64,000 nucleotides of DNA, from positions 68,921,829-68,985,828 of the forward strand of contig OW028573.1 of NCBI GenBank assembly GCA_932294295.1, read 5' to 3'. Below, piece by piece: positions 47,450 to 57,418 of this stretch (its first letter is position 1; each line of letters starts with the position of its first letter). Both the position numbers and the translations under genes were made by a program. Source of the stretch: Alitta virens. Lineage: Eukaryota > Annelida > Polychaeta > Phyllodocida > Nereididae. The notes beneath the pieces were generated by a model that saw only the letters and a program-made list of their open reading frames with translations, was not told where the DNA came from and made no database searches.

Positions 47450-50340
47450 ATAAGGAAAAATATGATATAGATATTTTAGGAAATAGGCATATAGAATAAC
47501 TGCATATAGATGACAGGGGTTTAGTGCAGTATAGTGGACCCAAATTATTGACCATATTTGGCATCCATGAAACATTTAAAAAAAACCCTATTTTTGACCA
47601 AATTTCGTTCTGGCACACAATAAGAATACATTTGTCTAGAGTGGCAGGGGTTTAGGGGGCAGCAGCCCCAAGAAAAAGCAAAATAAACTATGATACACTT
47701 GCGTTGTTGATTCACAGCTGCCGTTGGTTTGTGACGTCTCTCATTGAATTCAAGCATTTTTATGCCATAGGCCTGGCAATGAGGCTCGCTAAATATGGTC
47801 AATAATTTGAGTCCGCTATACTGCACTTTTTCCGATGACCGTGTATTCATCAAATAGCCTATTGAAATAGCTTTCAAGTTTAACTAAACATTGCACTGCA
47901 TATATTACTATCCAGTTCCTAGACATATGTATTTTAGAAAGTGTGTTTTTTAAGAGAAAAAATACAACAAATATCTAGAAACTAGGCATATAGAATAGAA
48001 GCTTGTACATGACAGTGTATTCATTGGATAGCCAAATGATATAGCCATTAAGTCTAACAAAACATTGGTACTGCATAGATAACTATCCAGTTACTAGACC
48101 ATTGTTTCTTTGGTTTTTTTTTTCAGAGTAAAAACATGACAGATATCTAGGGAACTCACCCTGACAAGTCAAAGCTGCATGGGAGTATGAGGAAACTAAG
48201 CATATAGAATAATAGCATATTGATGACAGTGTATTCATTGGATAGCCTATTGATATAGCTATTGATTCTTACTAAACATTGGTGCTTACTGCATAGATAA
48301 CTAGTTCCTAGACATTTGTATGCCAGAGGCTTGGTTTTTTAGAGGGAAAATATAAAAAATGTCTAGTAACTTGGTATATAGAATAGTAGCATATAGAAGA
48401 TAGTCTATTCATTGGATAGCCTATTGCCTTACCTATTAATTCCAACCAAACATTGGTTGTTACTGCATAGTTAACTTATCCAGTTCCAGAGAATGTTTTT
48501 CTTTTAGGGAAAATATGACATAAATGTCTAGGAACTGGGTATATATAGCACAGTAGCATACAGATAATAGTCTATACATTGGATAGCCTTTGCTAGTGAT
48601 TCTTACCAAACAATAATTGCTACTGCATGGATAATTATCCAAAAAAAGTTCCTGGACATTTTTTATGCCAGAGAATGTTAAAATATAACATAAATGTCTA
48701 TAGGAACTGGGTATATAGAACATACAGAAGATAGTCTATTCATTGGACAGCCTATTCTATTACCCTTTGAGTCCTACCAAACATTGGTTGTTATTGCATA
48801 GATAACTATCCAGTTCCTTGACATTTGTATGTCAGAGCATATTTCTCCATTTGGGAAAATATTACATAAATGTCTAGGAACTGGGTATAGGCCTATATAA
48901 TAGTAGCATATAGATGATAGGCTACTCATTTGATAGCCTATTCCCCAAGCTATTTTTTCTTAGCAAAGTTATGATGCTACTGCATAGATATTTATCCAGT
49001 TCCTAGACATTTTATGCCAGAGAACGTTTTTTTACAAGAGAAAATATAACATAAATGTCTGGCAACTGGGTATATAAAATAGTAGCATATAGAAGATAGT
49101 CTATTCATTGGATAGCTGATTCTCTTCTACCAAACATTGGTTGTTTCTGCATAGATAACTATCCAGTTCCAAGACATTTTTATGCCAGAGAATGTTTTTT
49201 TGCATGAGAAAATATTACATAAATGTCTAGGAACTGGATATATTGAATAGTATACAAATACAATTTTCTAGGGCCCAAAGTGACCAGTCAAATATTGTTT
49301 ATTATACCTCCATAAACTAAAACACAATACTTTTTTTTTTACTGAAGGGTATGAAACAGAAATAATTATTCAATACAAACAACAATATATATTTTTTTTA
49401 CGCCAACTCTTTTCAGATGTTTGCTTAAACCCCAAGTTTATATATTTGCTTAAAACCAAAGCCTATTACATGTAGGCCTATTACATGTAGGCCAATCCAT
49501 GAATTTGAATTCAAATCAGTCCTTCAACACTGGTGAGTGGTGACGTCACAATAAACAATGGTGATGACATCACAACTGGCAACTATAATGAGGAGGCAGT
49601 CACTATTCTTCAGGAATAGTGCCCCCAGGGCAATAGTACTTTCTAAGCAATGTCATGTGACATTGTTTCAGCCAATCACAGCTCATGAGACATTGCAGAG
49701 GTATAACAATAGCATATAGATGATATTTTATTCATTGGATAGCCTATTCCCTTAGCTATTGAGTGCTACCAAACATTGGTTGTAACTGCATAGATAACTA
49801 TCCAGTTCATAGACATTTGTATGTCAAAGTATGTTCTTATACGATGAAAAATATTGCATAAATGTCTCGGAACTGGCTATATAGAATAGTAGCATATAGA
49901 TGGTGGTCTATTCGCTTAGCTATTGATTGTTACCAAACATTAATTCTTGCTGTATAGATATCTGTCCAGCTCCTTGACCTTTGTATGTCAGAGAATGTTT
50001 TTTTAAATGGAAAATTTGACATTAATTCCTAGGAACATGATATATAGAATAGTAGCATAAAGAAGATAGTCTATTCATTGGATAACCTATTCCCTTAGTT
50101 ATTGAGTCTTACCAAACGTTGGTGCTTATTGCATAGACATTTTTATGCCAGAGAATGTTTTTACAAGAGAAAATATAACTTAAATATCTAGGAACTGGGT
50201 ATATAGAATAGTAGCATGTAGAAGATAGTCTATTCATTGGATAACCTATTCCCTTAGTTATTGAGTCTTACCAAACGTTGGTGCCTACTGCATAGATAAC
50301 TTTCCAGTTCCTAGACATTTGTATCTCAGGAAAATAAAGA
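47450..50340 (+). repeat. Right satellite array (about 165-180-bp monomers)
   Basis: The complementary marker CCAAACATTGG or close variants recur near 48060, 48286, 48449, 48780, 49135, 49769, 50111 and 50276, with decayed units between. Each monomer joint carries an inverted pair, CAGTTCCTAGACATTT and AAATGTCTAGGAACTG, about 50 bases apart, which could form a hairpin. Confidence 0.85.
47517..47833. mobile_element. hAT-type MITE in the satellite array
   Basis: The left end is GGGTTTAGTGCAGTATAG and the complement of the right end is GGAAAAAGTGCAGTATAG. It is flanked by 8-base near-duplicates GATGACAG (47509-47516) and GATGACCG (47834-47841). The target is a monomer whose neighbours read GATGACAGTGTATTC uninterrupted. 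No coding capacity. Confidence 0.75.
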
Positions 50341-50804
50341 CCATTGGCCTTGTTTGTCCCAAAAAAATTTATATCAGACAATATTATATTTTACCAGGGA
50401 AGATATGACATAAATGGCCTTGTTTGCTAGAAAAAAAAGTAGGTTGATAATTCTCAATTTTTACAATAATATATATTGTGACAAAACAAAAAGTGTGCGC
50501 CCCCCCCCCCCTTCAAATTAGGCCCATGATATGACTACTATAGACTACAGTAGTCATTAATATATGAAAGTTAATTTAATTGATAGTTGATGTCTGTTTA
50601 CTAAATAATAGAATGTAGGAAGTCTCTAAGAACTAAATAGGAACTGTTTATGAACTAACTGGGATATGATCTAAGAACTAGGAACTACATGGCTAGCAGT
50701 TATCATAAGGACCACAGGATCACACACAAGTATCAACACATAAAGATCTACACACATTTACAAAACGTATCAAATCACAATGCCCCAGAAAAAAGGACTT
50801 TATC

Positions 50805-51055
50805 ATTAAAATTCGGTCCTCTTTATTTTACCAACTTTGAAGTTCTAGCACAATTAGAATAACATTTGATGTAGACTAGCAGGGGTTTTAAGGGTGGCAG
50901 CCCGAAGATAAAGAAAAACCTTACCGTGAACATTGAAATCGCCATCATTAGTTTGTAACATTGTACATTGAATTCAAGCTTTTAACATTATATGCATGGC
51001 AAAAAAGCTTGCTAAATATGGTCATAAATCTGGGTCCGCTATACTGCCCTTTTTT
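50805..51055. mobile_element. Degenerate third copy of the hAT-type MITE
   Basis: It shares internal stretches with 47517-47833 (AGGGGTTT..GGCAGCCC) and the right end GGGTCCGCTATACTGC, but its left end is eroded. No target duplication is visible. Confidence 0.55.
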
Positions 51056-51381
51056 CGAGGAATTTAGAGTGGACCCTGCTTAGGGAAAATCCATGTTAGA
51101 AAGAGAACAAATTACAATTTGAGTTGGACAAGTTGAAAAGAGAAAGACAATTGCAGTTTGAGAAAATGAAAAAGAGCTAATAAAGGATAAAGAACAATCT
51201 GAGACAACTTAGCATGAGAAATTCCCCAGATAAGTTAGGTTGGTTCCTTGATTAGATGAGTTTGAAGTGGATAAGTATTTCCAGCATTTTGAAAAGGCTG
51301 CAGAGAGTTAAGAATGGCCCAAACTGTACTGGCCTTTAATGCTACAGAGAGTGATTTTCAGCCTTGTCTGTTAAAGATCAG

Positions 51382-51553
51382 GGTGGGCCTAGCTCAGGGG
51401 TAGCGCTCTGGGTTTCCAACCGCTGGGTTTCGTGTTCGATCAAGCCTAATTTGGATGGCTGTTTCCTCCTTTGTCTCATTGCCATGGTCTCTGCCTGTTC
51501 TAAATTAGCCCAACTGGTGCAGAAATACAGGACGTAAAGCCCTAATCACACAC
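51382..51553 (+). mobile_element. tRNA-derived SINE inserted in the Gypsy gag
   Basis: The head resembles a tRNA: box A-like TAGCTCAGGGGTAGCGC (from 51390) and box B-like GTGTTCGATCA (from 51432), spaced as in tRNA genes. It is flanked by 15-base duplicates TCTGTTAAAGATCAG (51367-51381) and TCTGTTGAAGATCAG (51554-51568) with one mismatch. A non-tRNA body of about 100 bases follows. Not a functional tRNA: the stems do not pair well. Confidence 0.7.
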
Positions 51554-52203
51554 TCTGTTGAAGATCAGTCTAGGCCTAGACCCTAAGGCCGTGTCGTAGG
51601 CTAGGGTCTAGTAGATATCAAAGCATTGCGAGATAGGCCGTGGAAGTAGGTCAATCACTACGCATGTTAAATTTAACTAAGCGGCGAACAAAATAGTTCT
51701 TTAACATTCATCCGATACGACTTTGCATTGTCTTATTTGGTACAGGGACTTGACGTATTGTTATCTTATGATTAATAAACCTTTCTACACTGTAAAAGTT
51801 CTTGCTCCCCCACAGGGATCCTTGCTCCCCTGAATTCTCCAAGACCCTCTCCTGTGGAAAGGTGTGATCAAGGGTCGACAAGACAGGTTAAAGATGCTGC
51901 AGAGTATGATATTGTGCAGCATGCTATTTTGACAAATCTTTGTTCAGGTAACTGATGCCAAAAGCAACAGGAATGATGGCAAGGGTAATGATGGCAAAAG
52001 CCAATCTAAAAGGCAAAAGCTACAGTTCCTACCTGCAATTATTGTAAAAGAAATGGTCATGTTTTGTCTTCGTGTTTCTTCCTGAAAAAGAGGAAAGAAA
52101 AAGAAACCTTGCCTAATGCCCTGGTGAAATCATATACAGAGAAACCTTTTAAAGAAATCAGTCTGGTGAGACCATCTTGTTCAATTGAGGCCAAAAAGGC
52201 TGT

Positions 52204-52452
52204 GGGTTTAGTGCAGTATAGCGGACCCAAATGCCCATTTTTGGCGTCCATTTAAAAATTAATTTTTATGAAATATTTCACAAGTTTGTGAAATAAACTC
52301 TTTGTCTTTAACGTGAATACGAAAACCGCCATCATAACTACATTAGTTTGTGACGTCCTAAATTGATTTCAAGCACTTTTACGTCATAAGCCAGGCAAAG
52401 AGGCTCGTTAAATATGGTCATAAATCTGGGTCCGCTATACTACACTTTTTCC
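52204..52452. mobile_element. 249-bp hAT-type MITE inserted in the Gypsy gag-pol frame
   Basis: Exact 8-base target duplicates AAGGCTGT at 52196-52203 and 52453-52460. The ends are GGGTTTAGTGCAGTATAGCG and (complement) GGAAAAAGTGTAGTATAGCG. Across the insertion the host reads EAKKA then VMSDG in one frame, so the insertion is later than the retrotransposon. Same family as 47517-47833. Confidence 0.85.
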
Positions 52453-54339
52453 AAGGCTGTAATGTCTGATGGATAGAGGGAAGAGTTCCTTCCTTTTGTG
52501 TAAGAGGGAGAAAAATCTGTGCCTGTGCCCATTAGAATTATTCGTGATACTGGGGCATCTCAGTCACTTTTGTTAAAAGGCACTTCAATTTTTTTTTTGT
52601 GATGAGACTGCCACAGGTGATTTTAATTTGTTCAGTGTATTGAAGAGAGAATTGTATCAATACCTCTGTACTTCGTGAATTTTAATTCAGACTTAGTAAC
52701 AGTACAAGTTAAAGTGGGATTAAGTTCTAGTCTCCCTGTAAAATGTGTTTCTTTATTGCTGGGCAATGACATAGCTGGTGGAAAAGTTGTCCCCTCTGTT
52801 CAGTTGACTACTCAGCCGAGCACTGAGGAAATTAATTTTTACCCTGATGTCTTTCCTTCCTGTGCAGTGACTTGAGCTATGGCCAAAAAGGCTAAAGAAG
52901 AGGAGGATTATGTGCAGTCTAGCTCTTTGACACATTATGACAGTGTTTCATGTCATGATTTTATTAATGGCTATTGTCTTGAGGATATGTCAGACACATT
53001 TCTAAGCTCAGTGTTTGGTCAGGACCAAGGTAGTTCTCAGAACTTAGTGACCCTAGAGTCAGGTGAAAGTTCACAAGTGTCTGACAATCTCTCCCTTTGT
53101 CTAGAAAGCAGCTGATCAAGGAACAGGGCAGTGATCCAGAGTTGTCTGAGCTCCAGATGACGAAATAGCCAAGGTGCCAGTTGGTTATTATTTAAAGGAT
53201 GGTGTGTTGATGAGAAAATGGCGCCCCCTGATATTCCTCCCAATGAAGATTGGACAGTTAGTTATTAATCAAGTTGTGGTTCCTAAGGTCTATAGGAATG
53301 ATTTTGTCCGTGCCACATGGCCGGCCTACCTTTAGGTGGTCATTTTGGTGTTAACAAAATAATCAAGCAGTTCTTTTGGCCTGGTTTATGTAAGGATGTT
53401 TCCAACTTTTCTTGACTTGTCAGGTGGTTGGTAAGCATAAGTTAGATCATCCTTTGGCTCCATTACAGCCTTTCCAGCTTTCAATGAACCTTTCTCTAAA
53501 GTCAATGTGGATTGTGTCGGTCCTTTACCAAAGACAAGGTCAGGGAATCAGTACATGTTGACTATCTTGTGTGCTGCTACCAGGCAATACCTCTCAGGAG
53601 TATCAAGGCTGCCACGGTCTCTAAGGCTTTGATTAAGTTTTTCAATTTGTTTGGTTTGCCTAAAGGGGAGTTCTCACATGGCCGGTTTTCCCAGTGAAGC
53701 CATATTGCTCTCACAGAATGATGTAATATTGCGCAAAATTGGGCATCCGTACTGCAACCGTGGTTATCGGGAGGTTGTCGTAGAAGACTGTGAACATATC
53801 GGGAGGTTGTCGTAGAAGACTGTGAACACACTTACTCGATTCCTCGCAGCCGTCCCCAAACCGAGAACAACCGCCAAAATCGACGGATGTTTTGCTTGTG
53901 TTAAAAACTTCCGTAGAAAACTTGTGGGTGATTGTTTAGTTTGCAACCGTAGTGAAGCCATTGTTGCCGTAGAGGCACTCGTGGCATATGCCAAGTCACA
54001 CGTGAGACACTCGTAGAAGCCGGCGGGAACCGTCCCACACGTGGGTGTCAAAAACCCGGCGGGAGAGGTACGTGTGCGACAATTAAACCGTCGGCTTCTA
54101 TGTTTGCACTCACGTGTACCACGGATAAGTCACCATTATATACGTATAGAAAAATCATAACCTATGTATGCTACGTGCGACTTACATGTGCCACGAGTAA
54201 GTCACCGGCTGCTAGGTTAACAACGGGTGAAGGATGGTTGCAAGAAAGACACCCAAGAAGAAGATGATGATAGAGATGCCCGTCAATTTCCACTGCTCCT
54301 GCTGCATCTCAGAAGAAGCCAAGAAGAAAGACTGAGAAG

Positions 54340-56400
54340 CTTTTTCTACCTCCCAATGATGAGCAAGACATCGCTGACTGGTACCGGGAGAATGACATAT
54401 TCTATGACAGGACCAGACGTGACTACAAGGATCATCAGAGGAAGATGAGGCTCATCGATGACAAGGCACAGATCGTCAGTGTCCCTTGTATTGGGCTACA
54501 GTTGAAGACCTGGTTGATATTGCATCCTAGCAGGAGTGCAATGGTGAAGTTTGTTTGTAAACACTAGAAGAGGGTGTTGCAAATTGCCTGGACCAGCCAT
54601 GTGGGAGCTGTCAGCTGACTTCAAGATGACTAAGAGAAAAAGGGGTAAAATAGCCTAGCCCTTGGATTCATAGGCCTTGAGTCTTTAGGGCCTCCATATG
54701 TAATTAATTGATAATAATTATGTTTAGGTATCACTTGTTATGAGTCCTGCTAGGGGTGCAGCTGGATCACTCTGGTCTGATGTCTTTATGTGTTAATAGT
54801 ATTGGGGGTTGATGAGGAATGTGCTTGATGTGTGGTTCAGAGATGTCATGATGAGATGACATGGGGAATGGGGGAAGCTGGTGCGAGCAGCAGTAGATAG
54901 TTGTTGGGGATTGAGTTCCAGGTGCAGTGGACTAGAGGTCCTGCACCTGATGTTCTGGGTTCAGCTCCACTAAGGTGCACTAGTGTGAGTGCCCATATTT
55001 ATTGCAGCACTGTGGAATGTGCTTGATGTAGTACTGATGTCATGATGAGATGACATGGGGAAAGGGGGGAAGCTGGTGTGAGCAGCAGTAGATAGTTGTG
55101 GGAGTTGGGATTCAGGTGCAGTGGACAAGAGATCCTGCACTTGAGTTGTGGATTGGGGTTGGAGATGTCATGAGGAGATGACATGGGAAAGGGGGGAAGC
55201 TGGTGCGAGCAGCAGTAGATAGAAGTGGGATGTCCTTATGTGGGATTGGGTTCCAGTGTGAGAGACTGGAGTAGCAGGGATGGGTTCAGATCACTGTGAT
55301 CAGAGTGCTGCACAACTTTAGGGCTCTGCACTGTAGGAAGTAATGAGCTTTCCTAGAAATTGGGGATTCCCCACATTCCAGGACTGGTCCACGTCATTCC
55401 TCTGGATGACTTGGGATTCATCCATAGGCTGACTGGACCACGTGGCCAGTGGCTGCTGTAGTGGTAGTCTGGAAATTGGGTAATTACGGGATAAGTTAGG
55501 GCAGTAAGTCAGGGAGTTCTTGGAGAGAGCTCAGGAGAGTGAAGTCAGAGGGTTCAGAGAGAGAGGGAGGCAGCTCCATGTCACTTAGAATGGGTAACTG
55601 GCAGATAGCATAATCTTTGGCAATGGGTGGACATCATCAGCTGACAGCACTCATCAGGCAACAACAGGCAACAACTATAATGCAACCAGGTAGGTGTCTT
55701 TTGATTGATAGGAACATCCTTGCTCAGTGCTGGCAGCACTTAAATGTGGGGCACTGTATATTTATGTACAAATGTAACACTTCTCAGAAAACATGATTAA
55801 GCTTGTATAAATGCGTTGAGTTATTACACAAGCCATCAGCACACCGCTATTACCAGCAATCCCTGTGCCTCCACTAGCCAAGTGACTACCTTTAAGCACT
55901 AGTTCCCCAAACTAAGTGTGATTGAGTGATTTGAGTACTTTGTCTGAGTTGTGTAGTCATATGTTAGAAGGAGTGTAGTCTCCCCCGTCTTTTTATTGTG
56001 ATGTTTTAGTCCCCCTTCAATAGCTGAGTCTATCAGAACCAGTGCTGTGAAGCTCATCAAGCAGGGCCTTTCCAGTACAGCCAGAGAAGGAAAAGTGGGT
56101 GCCGTCTCGTCAAGCTGTCAACCTAAAGAAGAAGATTGCGAAGAGCAAGAAGAAACTGCCCAACTTTGATGACAGTTCCAATGCAGGGCAGGCAGATTCT
56201 GGGCCTGATGAACTGGAAGAAGTTGACGTCAAGCCAAGTCCAGTCTTCCCAGTGACAACCCCAAGAAGAGGAAGAATACTGGTGATCATTCATCATAGTC
56301 CAGACTACTCAGCAGACAGCTGCAAGGATTGACCAGCACATCAAAGCCATCGCACAGCCTCCTCCTCAGACCCTGAGAATCCGCCCGATGACTGACCACT
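54340..56400 (+). pseudogene. Harbinger second gene: MADF/SANT-type DNA-binding protein remnant
   Basis: The plus strand at 54346-54530 reads PPNDEQDIADWYREND then IFYDRTRRDYKDHQRKMRLI, followed by GLQLKTW. This is the aromatic/charged pattern of a MADF domain (DIAEWL..NP.LY.k....YkD...K..lw..K), used by the accessory protein of PIF/Harbinger elements. A frame change upstream and stops downstream break it. A basic segment at 56099-56330 and IDQHIKAIAQPPPQ near 56335 may be its C-terminal part. Known accessory proteins carry the transposase into the nucleus and bind transposon ends. Confidence 0.6.
54842..55290 (+). repeat. Internal tandem repeats of the Harbinger element
   Basis: Three imperfect copies of a block containing GATGTCATGATGAGATGACA and GGGGGAAGCTGGTGCGAGCA, starting at 54842, 55036 and 55164. 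They lie in the non-coding part between the MADF block and the basic segment. Confidence 0.75.
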
Positions 56401-56639
56401 ATTTTTTTTTTGTCACACAAAGATGTGTACATGGTGTGCTCTTTTTGGATGATTTGGTGCCCTTGAAAAAGGCCATACATTTTTTCGGAGTATTCTTGGT
56501 TTTCTACTGGAACATCTACGGGAACCAGAACAGGAACAGGATAAGGTGATTACTTCTTTGGAGACATCTGAGTCATAAGGATGAGTTCATCAGGTGGCTC
56601 ATGTTGAACAGAGTCGACCTGGCAGGAAGGTTGTCACTG

Positions 56640-57418
56640 GCAGACTGCAAGGATCCCACTGAAGGAGGGTTCAAGGAAGAAGAAACAGGTACCACTGGAG
56701 AAGGTTTTCTGGGGCATAGTGGTTAGCAGACACCTTAACCTTGATGCCGGATACCAAAGACATTCTCCACAATTCTTCTGGCTCTGGAGTCTGTAATTGT
56801 AGATCCTATGCTGTTTGGTCATGTTGTGCAGAGGCAGTGGTTTCATCAGCCAGATTCTCAAAGGGAAGGCATCATCCCCAACAATGAAGTATGGTACAGG
56901 TCTGTCACCACCAGCAATAGGTTCAGGTGGAGGTAATCCAATGGTCCCATCTTCTAGAGCTTCCCTCAGGGCTGTAGCAGCAAAAACTCCTCCACTGATC
57001 CAGAACCATTTGCTCCACAATCCACAAAGATGAACTTGTAGTCTGCATCCACAAGAGCCATGAGTACAATGGAATGGAAGCCCTTGTAGTTATAGTAGAG
57101 TGAACCTCCTTTGGGAGGACACCTGATGGCCACATGCTTCCCATCTATGACACCAATACAATGGGGAAAGTTCCATCTTGTCTCAAATAGCTGTGCAACT
57201 TCTCTCCACTCTTCTGGTGTTGTTGGACAGGAGATGATATCTTCTGCATACTCGGCTAAGATGGCTTCACACACTTCAGAAATGATGTTGCTGATGGTGT
57301 TGTGGGCCACTCTGAAGCTATACATCAATGACTTGTAGCTGTTGCCAGTTGCCAAATACCTCATTCTCACAAAGTTCTTGTAGTGGGTTCCATTCTCTAT
57401 CAATAGTTCATTCATCTA
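56640..57418 (-). pseudogene. PIF/Harbinger (HARBI1-like) DDE transposase, frameshifted
   Basis: Reading the minus strand from 57415, the frame gives YLATGNSYKSLMYSFRVAHN, then the DDE core FPHCIGVIDGKHVAIRCPP (first Asp), SLYYNYKGFHSIVLMALVDA and YKFIFVDCGANG (second Asp). Near 56990 the frame shifts to SGGVFAATALREALEDG and FIVGDDAFPLRIWLMKP. Near 56790 it shifts again to SRARRIVENVFG, which holds the third acidic residue (Glu). All DDE residues remain, but at least two single-base frameshifts make it inactive. Family role: cut-and-paste transposition at TWA sites. Confidence 0.85.

Larger units (their letters stand above)
46034..50700. mobile_element. 4.67-kb composite element: opposed satellite arrays within terminal inverted repeats
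   Basis: The outer ends are inverted copies over about 130 bases. Left begins ACTGCCAGCCATGTAGTTCC; the complement of the right end begins ACTGCTAGCCATGTAGTTCC. TA lies outside each end (46032-46033 and 50701-50702). Inside, about 6-7 monomers of about 180 bases run one way (about 46150-47280), and about 12-13 run the other way (about 47450-50340). No coding capacity is seen. Two later insertions interrupt the right array: a MITE at 47517-47833 and unrelated sequence at about 49265-49705. Mollusc pearl/HINE elements also carry tandem monomers, but lack this long-TIR, head-to-head layout as far as I know. Confidence 0.7.

Noticed and set aside
46150..50340. CRISPR-like array
   Set aside because: Monomers of about 180 bases diverge along their whole length. 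There are no short identical repeats with unique spacers, and the context is animal.
51390..51445. Functional tRNA gene
   Set aside because: Boxes A and B are present, but acceptor and anticodon stems do not pair well and the unit is flanked by target duplications with a non-tRNA body, i.e. a SINE.
52064..52255. Open frame crossing the zinc knuckle into the MITE
   Set aside because: It is the Gypsy gag frame read through into the inserted MITE, not a separate gene.
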